Below are positions 1 through 8,307 of a stretch of DNA of 64,000 bases, piece by piece (the first letter of the stretch is position 1; every line of letters starts with the position of its first letter). The DNA lies in the NCBI RefSeq assembly GCF_041058985.1, contig NZ_JBEHZE010000001.1, forward strand, positions 2,666,001 through 2,730,000, read 5' to 3'. The notes under the pieces were generated by a model that saw only the letters and a program-made list of their open reading frames with translations, made no database searches and was not told where the DNA came from. The stretch is from Hyphococcus lacteus (GTDB taxonomy: Bacteria > Pseudomonadota > Alphaproteobacteria > Caulobacterales > Parvularculaceae). The position numbers and the translations under genes were made by a program.

Positions 1-349
1 AAGCGACTTTCTCGCGGATTTTGAGGGTTTTGAATTCTGGCGCTTCCATCGCAGCACCCATGGCCTTATCTGACCGCGCTGACCACACCCTGATCGCATC
101 GACCGCACCGCGCGGAAACGCTGCTTTCGTTGTAGCTGATTCAACGCCGGCTTCGTGTGCCGCAAGGCCAATGGCTGTGTCCGTCCAGCCTTCAAATGGA
201 ACCAGCGGCAATAGTTTTTCGAGAATCAGCTCTCGCTCATTCTCAAAACCATCAATTAGCGGCTCGGTTTCATTCGTGTTTCGAGCAGAATTTACGTCAG
301 ATTCGGCGTCTGAACCGTTGTTTTCTGTGGATTTTGGGTCACTAGCCAT
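1..349 (-). CDS. COQ9 family protein (3' end outside window)
   Basis: Only the N-terminal 116 or so residues are present; the gene continues beyond base 1. After an acidic low-complexity start (MASDPKSTEN) the protein reads ERELILEKLLPLVPFEGW, then a TDTAIGLAAHEAGV segment, an AFPRGAVDAIRVW segment and LKIREKVA. This is the TetR-like N-terminal fold of the COQ9 family, which in mitochondria and alphaproteobacteria presents ubiquinone intermediates to the biosynthetic complex. The start is the ATG at 347-349; a nearby upstream ATG runs into a stop at once. It is transcribed divergently from rpsU, a frequent arrangement in alphaproteobacteria. The family call is from remembered motifs; the lipid-binding C-terminus cannot be seen here. 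Confidence 0.8.
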   Translation of the reverse strand, partial: MASDPKSTENNGSDAESDVNSARNTNETEPLIDGFENERELILEKLLPLVPFEGWTDTAIGLAAHEAGVESATTKAAFPRGAVDAIRVWSARSDKAMGAAMEAPEFKTLKIREKVA

Positions 350-527
350 TGATGACCATCCTTTCGCTCGCTATCTCTTCTGCGGTTGTAGACAATAGGT
401 TGGCCATTTGGTATAGGCCGCCCTCGCCTCGCGCGCTTGCTTAACACAGGCGCTTGCTGAGTTAGATTGTATTTTGCGTCGCGGTCTACAACCCGTGGCG
501 CTTTTGTTTCATAGGAGCCTGAAGTCC

Positions 528-737
528 TTGGTCCAGATCTTTGTCCGCGACAATAATGTCGAACAAGCCCTCAAAGCGCTGAAAAAGAAAATGCAGCGCG
601 AAGGGACGTTCCGCGAAATGAAACGCCGGAAGTTCTTTGAGAAGCCGTCTGAAAAGCGCGCTCGCCAGAAAGCCGAAGCGGTTCGCCGTGCACGCAAGCT
701 GGTTCGTAAGCGCCTTCAGCGCGAAGGTGGCCTCTAG
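528..737 (+). CDS. rpsU: 30S ribosomal protein bS21
   Basis: A 69-residue small-subunit protein that helps the 30S subunit engage mRNA. The sequence VQIFVRDNNVEQALKALKKK followed by a basic tail (MKRRKFFEKPSEKRARQK, then VRRARKLVRKR) is classic bS21. A longer frame opens at 474, but family alignment begins at the VQIFVRDNN motif. The codon just before it is TTG at 528-530, ten bases downstream of an AGGAG at 513-517, so a TTG start is preferred. The gene stands alone, divergent from the COQ9 gene. Confidence 0.93.
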   Translation: MVQIFVRDNNVEQALKALKKKMQREGTFREMKRRKFFEKPSEKRARQKAEAVRRARKLVRKRLQREGGL

Positions 738-877
738 GTCCCGCTTTGTGCCCGGCGCGGAACGAATAACGCGCCCCTATTGTTCTGAAATACTAGTAGA
801 CCCGAAATGGTTCTGCTAGTTTTGGTGAGCGTGATCAGGCTTTCTGGTCTCGCTCTTTGTTTTGAATGGGGTTTTTT

Positions 878-1000
878 ATGCGAATTCTTTCCCTGATTTT
901 GGCACTCAGCTTCTTCCTGTCAGCATGTGAAACCGTCAAGGGCGTTGGCCGTGACGTTGAAAGCGCTGGCGAAGCGATGGACGATGCAATCAACGATTAA
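878..1000 (+). CDS. entericidin-like small lipoprotein
   Basis: A 40-residue peptide: MRILSLILALSFFLSACETV, then a Gly/Asp-rich tail with VGRDVESAGEAMDDAIND. There is a short basic start, a hydrophobic h-region and a lipobox LSAC, so it should be lipidated at Cys17 and anchored in the envelope. The tail resembles EcnA/EcnB entericidins (KGVGxDVxxxGxAxxxA pattern), small stress-linked lipoproteins often found singly in proteobacteria. A rho-independent terminator follows within 30 bases, so this is a monocistronic unit. Family assignment is by pattern; a role as toxin or antidote is not shown. Confidence 0.8.
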   Translation: MRILSLILALSFFLSACETVKGVGRDVESAGEAMDDAIND

Positions 1001-1027
1001 GCGACATTCGCTTTTTTGATCGGAATT

Positions 1028-1055
1028 ACCGGCCGCTTTGCGCGCCGGTTTTTTT
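1028..1055 (+). terminator. rho-independent terminator after the entericidin-like gene
   Basis: The stem ACCGGC (1028-1033) pairs with GCCGGT (1044-1049), enclosing a 10-base loop, and is followed directly by a run of T to 1055. It lies 28 bases after the lipoprotein stop codon. Confidence 0.8.
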
Positions 1056-1255
1056 GTGTCTGCCAAATACTAATTGCCCATAAATTCCCATAATGTAGGC
1101 TCCGAATCGCCTAAACATGCTGGAAATTAATGAAAACCAATGAATTTTGTGACGATAATGCGCATGGTTGTGATGTAAATGCGATATTCGCGCGATAAAA
1201 TGAAAAGACATAATCGACGGGGAACGGCGCTGTGGCGCACTGGGTTAGGTGCTGT

Positions 1256-2356
1256 ATGAGGGAATTTCCAAAAAACTACGGGCTAAAAAGCAGTGGGATC
1301 ACGGCGATAGCATGTCTAGCAGGCTTGATGACCCTTGCGGCTCAACCCGCATCCGCACAACGCCAGATTGACGACCCAGCGCTAAGCCCCATGCTTTTTG
1401 GTCCGACCGAAAAAGAAAAGCGCGACAAAATTCGCCAAAGCGAAAAAGAACAAGAAGAAGCGCTTTATCTGACGGCTGAGCAAGAGCGCGACGCCAACGC
1501 CCTGGATGACCCAAAAGTGCGCCCAATATTTGGCACCGAGGGTGAAGATAATGATCGCACGAAAACCCGCATTACACTCGGCGAAAAAGATGAAAATCGC
1601 GGCTTTTTTGGTGCGCTGACATTCCTCGTACCCGAAGAGACCAATCTTAGCATTGGCGTTGGTCCGGTCTATGAGCCTGATTATTTTGGCTCCAACGATT
1701 ACGAGTTTAATGCCGACCCACAGCTTTATGTGAAGTTCCGAGATTTCGTTTTTCTTGACGATGACGGCGCAGATTTCGGGCTTATCGGCTTTTCGCGCTT
1801 CCGTCTCGGTCCGACTGTCCGGATTAAAGCCCGCCGAGATCAAGACGATAATCCCGCACTGGCCGGGCTTGGCGATGTCGGCACCACGTTTGAATTTGGC
1901 GGCTTTGTCGCGACGACTTTCCTTGATCGTTTTGCGTTCAAAGCAAAAGCCCGTCACGGCCTTAAAACTGGTCACCGTGGCACCATCGTTGATGGTTATA
2001 TCACTGCCCTGATTTTTCGCGCAGGCCCGGTTTCGGTTTCAACCAGTGGCCAAGCAAGCTGGATCGGCAATCGATATGCGGATGCTTATTTTTCTATCTC
2101 ACCGGAACAGGCCGCTCGCACGAACGGGCGTTTAGCCGCTTATAACACGGATGCGGGATTCCGGGATGTTGGTGGTTCCGTAAACGCTTATATCAACATC
2201 CGTGACCGCTGGTCACTTAATCCGTATGCGCGTTATAATTATATTTTCGATGATTATGCCGAAACGCCCATCATCAAGGATTTTGGCGACCGGCACCAAT
2301 TCGCGGTTGGCTTTCACATCATGCGCGAATTTACCTTTGGCGGATCAAATAACTAA
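1256..2356 (+). CDS. MipA/OmpV family outer-membrane protein
   Basis: A 366-residue exported protein. Residues 1-34 form a signal peptide ending PASA before QRQIDD. A charged Glu/Lys-rich stretch (about 45-95) precedes a beta-barrel segment starting near GFFGALTFLVPEETNLSIG. The pattern GVGPVYEPDYFGSNDYEF, then FRLGPTVRIKARRD, and a C-terminal YARYNYIFDDYAETPI is typical of MipA/OmpV (PF06629). MipA scaffolds murein enzymes in E. coli; other members act as porin-like proteins, so the role here is open. ATG at 1256 (AGGTG at 1247-1251) gives a normal signal length; an upstream GTG at 1232 with GGGGAA at 1219-1224 is a real alternative. A strong terminator follows. Confidence 0.82.
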   Translation: MREFPKNYGLKSSGITAIACLAGLMTLAAQPASAQRQIDDPALSPMLFGPTEKEKRDKIRQSEKEQEEALYLTAEQERDANALDDPKVRPIFGTEGEDNDRTKTRITLGEKDENRGFFGALTFLVPEETNLSIGVGPVYEPDYFGSNDYEFNADPQLYVKFRDFVFLDDDGADFGLIGFSRFRLGPTVRIKARRDQDDNPALAGLGDVGTTFEFGGFVATTFLDRFAFKAKARHGLKTGHRGTIVDGYITALIFRAGPVSVSTSGQASWIGNRYADAYFSISPEQAARTNGRLAAYNTDAGFRDVGGSVNAYINIRDRWSLNPYARYNYIFDDYAETPIIKDFGDRHQFAVGFHIMREFTFGGSNN

Positions 2357-2392
2357 GCAACATTGCTAAAATCAAATGCTACACCCAATGAC

Positions 2393-2428
2393 AAAAAGCC
2401 CCCGGCGTTTCCGTCGGGGGCTTTTTTT
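2393..2428 (+). terminator. strong rho-independent terminator
   Basis: The stem GCCCCCG (2398-2404) pairs with CGGGGGC (2415-2421). It is flanked by an A-run before and seven T after, so it could end transcription from both sides: the MipA/OmpV gene (+) and the methyltransferase gene (-) that ends at 2448. Confidence 0.9.
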
Positions 2429-2447
2429 AGCAACTTGAGAAACCAAA

Positions 2448-3368
2448 TTATTCCGGTTTTTTGAATTTCAATGTCATCCGATCAGACTCCCCAATCGCGC
2501 GCATGGCCTCGGCGGCGGCTGGATCGTCGGCACTTCCGGCCAGTGTTGGTGGTAAGCGCCAAACAAAATCATCCTCGGTTGGTTGGTCTTTGGGGTTGGC
2601 GTTGATCTCACTTTGATCAACAAGTTCAAAGCCGCCGGCCTCAAACGCAGCGACAATCGCTGATTGCTTCACATAACCATTGTCACCGGTCGCCCAAGCA
2701 TCATCATTGCCCTCTGGTGCGCGGTGCTGAACAACACCGACAACGCCGCCGGGTTTCAAAAGCTTATACATGTCAGCAATCGCTTGAGTTCGATGATCGC
2801 CTTGATCCTCAAAACGGTTGAAATGGTGCATCGAGCGGATTTGCAAAATCACATCTGCTGTGCCCGCCATATCATCAGACACAGAACCAAATGCAACCGC
2901 ACCAACGCTCGCGTCACCTTCGTCGCGCCAGCCTTCAGCTTTTTCGGTCCATTCAGCGGCCCAATTTGCTTTGGCACCTTCTGGCGGCGCAAATGATCCG
3001 AACAATGACCACATCTCTGGTGAATAGTCAGCGCCAATCACTTTGCCCTCGGGGCCAAGATAATCGAGCAGAATTCCAGCGTACCAAACTTCGCCCGGTA
3101 ACGTATCAACGACGGTCATGCCCGGCTTGACGCCAAAGAATTTGAGTGTCGCTGCTGGGTGGCGATATTCGTAACGCGCCTTTGCCTCGTCCGGCTGCTC
3201 AGCCAGCACAGCATCAAGCTGCTGCCACGCCGTCGGTACCTCTACAGTTTCACCGCTCGGTTTATCAGCCGCCATCTTTGATGCGTTGTCGCTAGACGCA
3301 TCCGCAGCATTATCTTGAGAGCATGCGAAAAGTGCGAGCGCAGCTGCGCCCAATAATAAATGTTTCAT
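2448..3368 (-). CDS. predicted SAM-dependent methyltransferase, lipoprotein form
   Basis: A 306-residue protein with an N-terminal lipoprotein signal (MKHLLLGAAALALFAC, lipobox LFAC at 13-16), an Asp/Ser/Ala-rich linker, then a class I methyltransferase core. MTVVDTLPGEVWYAGILLDY corresponds to motif I and GKVIGADYSP to motif II. DVILQIRSMHHF and LLKPGGVVGVVQHRAP are the later Rossmann strands. It matches exported predicted methyltransferases of the COG4798 type, common in alphaproteobacteria. The glycine-rich loop is degenerate (DTLPGEVWYAG), so catalytic activity is not assured. Substrate unknown. Placing a SAM-dependent fold outside the cytoplasm is odd because SAM is cytoplasmic. Confidence 0.75.
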   Translation of the reverse strand: MKHLLLGAAALALFACSQDNAADASSDNASKMAADKPSGETVEVPTAWQQLDAVLAEQPDEAKARYEYRHPAATLKFFGVKPGMTVVDTLPGEVWYAGILLDYLGPEGKVIGADYSPEMWSLFGSFAPPEGAKANWAAEWTEKAEGWRDEGDASVGAVAFGSVSDDMAGTADVILQIRSMHHFNRFEDQGDHRTQAIADMYKLLKPGGVVGVVQHRAPEGNDDAWATGDNGYVKQSAIVAAFEAGGFELVDQSEINANPKDQPTEDDFVWRLPPTLAGSADDPAAAEAMRAIGESDRMTLKFKKPE

Positions 3369-3445
3369 GGTTTTCTTCCCCTAACCCATGTGATGACGGA
3401 CATCACCACTTTGAAAAAGGCACCAACGAAACAAATGCTACGCCG

Positions 3446-4846
3446 CTAAAGCGCCTTGACCACTTCTTCGCACATTTTCTTGGCATCGCCGAATAACATC
3501 ATCGTGTTATCGCGGAAGAACAACTCGTTCTGAACGCCCGCATAGCCAGCGGCCATTGAGCGTTTGACGAATAGAACCGTTCCGGCATTTTCGACGTCAA
3601 GAATGGGCATGCCATAGATTGGCGAGGTTTTATCAGTTTTCGCCGCCGGATTGGTAACATCATTCGCACCAATCACGAACGCCACATCTGCCGTACGGAA
3701 TTCGGCGTTGATGTCTTCAAGCTCAAAGACCTCGTCATAGGGCACCTGCGCCTCTGCCAACAGAACATTCATATGTCCCGGCATACGGCCGGCGACCGGA
3801 TGGATTGCGTACTTTACTTCTACGCCTTCGGCCTTGAGCGTATCTGTCATCTCTTTGAGAGCATGTTGCGCTTGGGCAACCGCCATACCGTATCCCGGCA
3901 CGATGATGACTTTGTTGGCGTTCTTCATGACAAAGGCCGCGTCATCCGCAGAGCCCTGCTTAATCGGACGGTCATCTTCGCCAGCGGCACCGGCTGCGGC
4001 GTCATCGCCGCCGAACCCGCCAAGGATAACCGAGACGAACGAGCGGTTCATGGCTTTACACATGATGTAGGAAAGGATCGCCCCAGACGAGCCAACCAAT
4101 GCGCCCGTGATAATCAGCGCCATGTTTTCCAGCGTAAAGCCAATACCAGCCGCGGCCCACCCAGAATAAGAGTTAAGCATTGAGACAACCACCGGCATGT
4201 CCGCGCCGCCGATCGGAACAATCAACAAGAACCCGAGCACAAATGCCGTAAGCGTCAGCAAGAAGAAAATCATTGGCGATTGCTCGCCGGTCATCAGCAT
4301 CCCAATAAAGATCAGGATTAAAAGCCCAAGCCCAAGATTAATCGAATGGCGGAAAGGAAGCATGATCGGTTTGCCCGACATGTTGCCGTTCAATTTAGCA
4401 AAGGCGATGACCGAACCGGAGAATGTAATCGCACCAATCGCAACGCCCAAAGACATCTCAACGATGGATTGAATATGAATGTGTCCCGGTTCGCCAATGT
4501 TGAATGCAAGCGGCGCAAGGAATGCGGCCCATGCGATAAACACGGCTGCAAGACCAACCAGTGAGTGAAACGCCGCCACCAATTGCGGCATCGCTGTCAT
4601 CGGAATTTTGCGCGCAATATAAATCCCTGGCACAGCGCCAGCGCCAACTGCGAGCAGGACCAGAACCCAGGTTCCAAAGCCTTTGTTTTCAAGCACAAAA
4701 AGCGTGGTCAGAACGGCAATGCCCATCCCGATCATGCCAAAGCGATTTCCCTGTCGCGCTGTTTCAGGCGACGAAAGCCCGCGCAATGCAAGGATAAAAA
4801 GGATGCCCGAAGCGACGTAAAGAAGCGCTGGTAAATTATCTGCCAT
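3446..4846 (-). CDS. pntB: NAD(P) transhydrogenase subunit beta
   Basis: A 466-residue subunit carrying most membrane helices of domain II and the NADP(H)-binding domain III. About nine hydrophobic segments fill residues 1-270. A short acidic linker (GGFGGDDAAAGAAGEDDRP) leads to the NADP-binding VIIVPGYGMAVAQAQ motif near 315 and to the conserved IHPVAGRMPGHMNVLLAEA segment. The enzyme couples proton entry to NADPH formation from NADH. It is last in the leftward order small membrane subunit, pntAA, pntAB, pntB, with 9-18 base gaps between the pnt genes, so one transcript is likely. Length is normal. Confidence 0.96.
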   Translation of the reverse strand: MADNLPALLYVASGILFILALRGLSSPETARQGNRFGMIGMGIAVLTTLFVLENKGFGTWVLVLLAVGAGAVPGIYIARKIPMTAMPQLVAAFHSLVGLAAVFIAWAAFLAPLAFNIGEPGHIHIQSIVEMSLGVAIGAITFSGSVIAFAKLNGNMSGKPIMLPFRHSINLGLGLLILIFIGMLMTGEQSPMIFFLLTLTAFVLGFLLIVPIGGADMPVVVSMLNSYSGWAAAGIGFTLENMALIITGALVGSSGAILSYIMCKAMNRSFVSVILGGFGGDDAAAGAAGEDDRPIKQGSADDAAFVMKNANKVIIVPGYGMAVAQAQHALKEMTDTLKAEGVEVKYAIHPVAGRMPGHMNVLLAEAQVPYDEVFELEDINAEFRTADVAFVIGANDVTNPAAKTDKTSPIYGMPILDVENAGTVLFVKRSMAAGYAGVQNELFFRDNTMMLFGDAKKMCEEVVKAL

Positions 4847-4855
4847 GCTAATCCC

Positions 4856-5335
4856 CTAGCGTTCTTTTTTCTTGTACATCGCCAACATTCGCTGGGTCAC
4901 AAGGAACCCCCCGAATATATTCACGCTAGCCAGCGCGACGGCGAGAAAACCAAATAATTTTGGCGCAAAACTGTTTGCTGATTGCGAAAGATCAGCCCCA
5001 AGCGCAATGAGCGCACCAACAATCACCACCGATGAAATCGCGTTGGTCACCGCCATCAACGGCGTGTGCAAAGCGGGTGTCACCGACCAAACCACGTAAT
5101 AGCCGACAAAGATCGCCAACATAAAAATCGTCAGCAAAAAGACGAAATCAGAAATCGGGCTCGCTGATGCAATCACCGCTAGCTGATCGGCGATCATGCG
5201 CGCATGTTCTGCGGCGGCGGTTGCGGCTTCTGCATTTCCGCTTGCATTCGCCGCTGCTGCCTCAGCGGTTTGCGCAGCATGTTCCGCTGCTTTTGCGGCT
5301 TCTTCGAGTTGTTGTGCTTTATCCGGCGCGGCCAT
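4856..5335 (-). CDS. pntAB: NAD(P) transhydrogenase subunit alpha part 2
   Basis: A 159-residue protein containing the helices that in E. coli form the C-terminus of PntA. Three hydrophobic segments run from about residue 60 (FVFLLTIFMLAIFVGYYVVW, then AISSVVIVGALIALG, then LFGFLAVALASVNIFGGFLV). The first 55 residues are an Ala/Glu-rich extension, likely helical, longer than in many homologues. The split alpha subunit is usual in alphaproteobacteria. It sits 18 bases downstream of pntAA. Confidence 0.93.
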   Translation of the reverse strand: MAAPDKAQQLEEAAKAAEHAAQTAEAAAANASGNAEAATAAAEHARMIADQLAVIASASPISDFVFLLTIFMLAIFVGYYVVWSVTPALHTPLMAVTNAISSVVIVGALIALGADLSQSANSFAPKLFGFLAVALASVNIFGGFLVTQRMLAMYKKKER

Positions 5336-5353
5336 CAGGCTCCTCCAGGGATG

Positions 5354-6574
5354 TTATTCGTTGCCGTCAGATGACGACGACGTTTCGACTTCTTCAGTTT
5401 CAGTAGCGGCCGATGATGTCTCAACTGGTGCTGGCTCGGCCTCTTCTGGTTCAAACGCGGCATGGACAACCTTGCCATCTCGGGTCAGCGAGACACCCTT
5501 GATGATGTCGTCTTCAGGGTCCGCAAAGAAATTGCCGCTTTCTTTATCAGTGAAGGCGGCAATGAAATTATAAATGTTGCGCGCATAGAGGCTCGACGCG
5601 TCAGCGGCCAATCGGCCCGGCACATTGGCAAAACCAAGTATGGTGACGCCATTTGTCTCAATCGCCTCGCCTAGCCGCGCGAGTTCAACGTTACCGCCAG
5701 CCTCAACCGCAAGATCAACCATCACCGATCCAGCCTTCATTGACCGAACCATATCAGCGTCCACAAGGCGCGGCGCCGGACGACCCGGAATAAGCGCCGT
5801 TGTGATTACGATGTCCTGTTTCGCAATGTGACCGGCGACGAACTCTGCCTGTCGCTTTTTGAAATCATCCGACATTTCCTTGGCGTAGCCGCCTTCGGTC
5901 TCGGCTTCTTTCATGGCTTCTTCATCGACCGTGACGAAAGTCGCGCCGAGGCTGTTCACCTGTTCTTTCGCCGCAAAGCGTACGTCAGTTGCAGAGACCA
6001 CAGCCCCAAGACGGCGGGCGGTCGCAATCGCCTGAAGTCCTGCAACACCAGCACCCATAACAAAGACCTTCGCAGCAGCAATCGTGCCCGCCGCAGTCAT
6101 CATCATAGGAAGCGCGCGACCATAATAAGCCGCCGCATCAATAACTGCTTTATAACCCGCAAGGTTCGATTGAGACGACAAAACGTCCATCGACTGCGCA
6201 CGGGTAATCCGCGGCATGAAATCCATCGCCATGGCGTCAACGCCCATACGGGCATAGGCCGGCACCGTGTCAGGTGCATTATAAGCGGACAGAATCCCGA
6301 TCAGTTTCACGCCGCGCGCAAAAACCCGCATCTCTTCGCTCGAAGGCGCCTGCACCTTTAGGATAATATCAGCTTCCTGCACCGCATCCGCAGCGCTGGG
6401 GCAAATTTTGGCACCGGCATCGGCATAATCGGCATCAGAGAAACGGGCTGCTTCGCCCGCTCCGGTTTGAACACTGACAGAGGCCCCAAGACCCAAATAT
6501 TTTTTGACGGTCTCAGGTGTCGCCGCAACCCGGGTTTCGCCGGGGCGCGTTTCTTTCAGGACGGCTATTTTCAT
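5354..6574 (-). CDS. pntAA: NAD(P) transhydrogenase subunit alpha part 1
   Basis: A 406-residue NAD(H)-binding domain I. The start MKIAVLKETRPGETRVAATP is typical; VFVMGAGVAGLQAIATARRL near 170 is the NAD-binding Rossmann loop, and QDIVITTALIPGRPAPRLV is the mobile-loop region. Compared with the core, the last 45 residues form an acidic Glu/Pro/Ser tail (EPEEAEPAPVETSS) with no known role. It is the first enzyme gene of the operon, 26 bases after the small membrane-subunit gene. Confidence 0.95.
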   Translation of the reverse strand: MKIAVLKETRPGETRVAATPETVKKYLGLGASVSVQTGAGEAARFSDADYADAGAKICPSAADAVQEADIILKVQAPSSEEMRVFARGVKLIGILSAYNAPDTVPAYARMGVDAMAMDFMPRITRAQSMDVLSSQSNLAGYKAVIDAAAYYGRALPMMMTAAGTIAAAKVFVMGAGVAGLQAIATARRLGAVVSATDVRFAAKEQVNSLGATFVTVDEEAMKEAETEGGYAKEMSDDFKKRQAEFVAGHIAKQDIVITTALIPGRPAPRLVDADMVRSMKAGSVMVDLAVEAGGNVELARLGEAIETNGVTILGFANVPGRLAADASSLYARNIYNFIAAFTDKESGNFFADPEDDIIKGVSLTRDGKVVHAAFEPEEAEPAPVETSSAATETEEVETSSSSDGNE

Positions 6575-6600
6575 TATGCCTCCGAAGGCGGGTCACTACA

Positions 6601-6825
6601 TTAATGCGAGAAGAATAGTTTCACGACGACGTGTGAAAAGATATAAACGCCAACACCTGCAAGTATGGAAATTAGCAGTCCGTTTGACATCACCAAACTG
6701 GTGAACATCGTCGCCAGGCCCAAAGATGCAGGCACGCCAACTTCTGTGGCGGCACCCATAATCGCATCATATGATCTGCGGTGATCTTCGTTGTCTTGGA
6801 TCCGCTGTTGCGCTTCGTCAGTCAT
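6601..6825 (-). CDS. small membrane protein, aa3-type cytochrome oxidase subunit IV-like
   Basis: A 74-residue protein with a hydrophilic start (MTDEAQQRIQDNEDHRRSYD) and two hydrophobic stretches (GLATMFTSLVMSNGLLISI, then AGVGVYIFSHVVVKLFF). Short proteins of this shape ahead of pntAA in alphaproteobacteria are usually annotated as bacterial aa3 oxidase subunit IV (PF07835), whose hallmark is a HxxTY-like segment before the helix; HRRSYDAIM here is a weak version. The link to oxidase is by family naming only. No oxidase genes are in the window, and position as first gene of the pnt operon suggests a role with transhydrogenase instead. Confidence 0.55.
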   Translation of the reverse strand: MTDEAQQRIQDNEDHRRSYDAIMGAATEVGVPASLGLATMFTSLVMSNGLLISILAGVGVYIFSHVVVKLFFSH

Positions 6826-7000
6826 GGAAACTCCGTATATTTTTCAGTGTTTTGGCTGATATCAATCAATTCGGCAAGACTACTACTGCGCCGAAAATGT
6901 AACTCAATTATATATTTTCTACTGCTTTCAAGGCTATCGCAATATTACTTCAAAGGCGAGGTTGTATCGACCAATTCTCGTATACAATTTGCTCAAAATA

Positions 7001-8044
7001 CTAAACCCCAAATCGCACTGGCCATGCACTGAGCAGTGTACGCAACGTAGAAACAAACGCCAAAGGTTGATCCATCATCAAATGATGATGCGCGTCGGGA
7101 ATCACCACGAAGGGTGACCTGCCGCGCGCCTGTTCCTGAAGGTGTTGGAACCCATCACCCTGTGCGAATTGCGATTTTTCGCCATAGATAAAAGCAAGCG
7201 GGCAACGCGCCGCGCGCAACAAATCGCGCTCAAAATGTACCTCAAACCGACCGCCTTTGACCGGATCAAACTTCCACGTCCAACCTTTAGACCCGTCCTG
7301 CATGGTTTCTGGGCGCAATCCCTCGCGAGCAATATAATCAAGCAGGTACAAATTCTCAGCTGGCTGGTTCGGCAAAAGACGGAACCGCGCGATCATTTCT
7401 TCGCTCGTCTTATATATATGGGCGCTGCGTTTTGCCTCTTGGGTTTCTTCTTCTGGTTTTTTCTTGATGACGTTGTAACCCTCATGCGGGTCCGGAACGC
7501 CGAGCGGGCTATCAACCACGACCGCCCCACCGAGCTTTTCACCATCGCGTTCCACCGCCGCGAGTGTTACCCAACCGCCGAAACTATGGCCCACCACAAT
7601 GGGACGTCCGCGCGTCGCGAGGCCCGCTTTATCGATTACGGCGAAAACTTCATCCACGAGCAGATCAAGAGAATAGGAATCGCGCCAGTCAGAATCCCCC
7701 ATGCCCGAAAGATCGAGCGCCGCAACCCGGCGGTTTTCCGCAAAAAATGGCGCAAAAGGTCGCCACCAATTTCGATGGGCCCGTCCACCATGAACAAACA
7801 AAAGGCCGCGTTGACCTTCTTCGCCCCAAACAGAATAGCGAATTCGCGCGCCCCCTACCTCGACCGCACCCTCTTCTGACGGGGTCGCAATGGCTTTTTC
7901 AAACCAACTCGGTGCCGGCGGCTTTTGTCCGCCAAGATGGGTCAAAGGCCGGATTAGCTCTTCACGTTCGGATGTTTCTGATTTCTTGCTCATAACCATG
8001 CCCAATTCATGGCCCATCGATAGCCCAAAGCGCAAAAAACGCAA
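7001..8044 (-). CDS. alpha/beta-fold hydrolase
   Basis: Up to 347 residues. The core has the oxyanion-hole HGG (LLFVHGGRAHRNWW), the LDLSGMGDSDW strand, the nucleophile elbow VVGHSFGGWV and a late DAHHHLMMDQP supplying the catalytic His. An acid is likely in the IYGEKSQFAQGD segment. Substrate is unknown; the organisation is that of general esterase/epoxide-hydrolase-like members. The start is uncertain: Met10 (8017), Met16 (7999) and Met18 (7993) are alternatives, and the first 20 codons lack family character. The 175-base gap before the pnt operon is AT-rich and shows nothing else. Confidence 0.85.
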   Translation of the reverse strand: MRFLRFGLSMGHELGMVMSKKSETSEREELIRPLTHLGGQKPPAPSWFEKAIATPSEEGAVEVGGARIRYSVWGEEGQRGLLFVHGGRAHRNWWRPFAPFFAENRRVAALDLSGMGDSDWRDSYSLDLLVDEVFAVIDKAGLATRGRPIVVGHSFGGWVTLAAVERDGEKLGGAVVVDSPLGVPDPHEGYNVIKKKPEEETQEAKRSAHIYKTSEEMIARFRLLPNQPAENLYLLDYIAREGLRPETMQDGSKGWTWKFDPVKGGRFEVHFERDLLRAARCPLAFIYGEKSQFAQGDGFQHLQEQARGRSPFVVIPDAHHHLMMDQPLAFVSTLRTLLSAWPVRFGV

Positions 8045-8307
8045 ATCACTAGGACAGTACGATCAAGATCGAGAACGGTGTCAGCGCTTGGGGCAATCAT
8101 AATGGCGCTGATGGTTCTGCTATTTTGCGACCACTTAAAGTAAACAATAAATTAATTCGTAAACTAATCTTTACCACGAAGCCCAAGCGCTAATTTCTTC
8201 GTTGAATTGTCGCAAAATCGTATCGGAATGACACGGTTTTAAACCGATCTTTACTCTGTGGGTCCATTTTCTCCTGAATATTTCAATCTCAGAAGGGCCT
8301 GCCACTC

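Noticed and set aside
754..775. GGCGCG/CGCGCC inverted repeat after rpsU as a terminator
   Set aside because: The six-base stem has a 10-base loop and no T-run, so termination is not supported.
1382..1975. 197-codon minus-strand frame
   Set aside because: It is antisense to the MipA/OmpV gene, which has a signal peptide and barrel pattern.
7142..7879. 245-codon plus-strand frame
   Set aside because: It lies wholly antisense to the alpha/beta hydrolase gene, which has all catalytic motifs.
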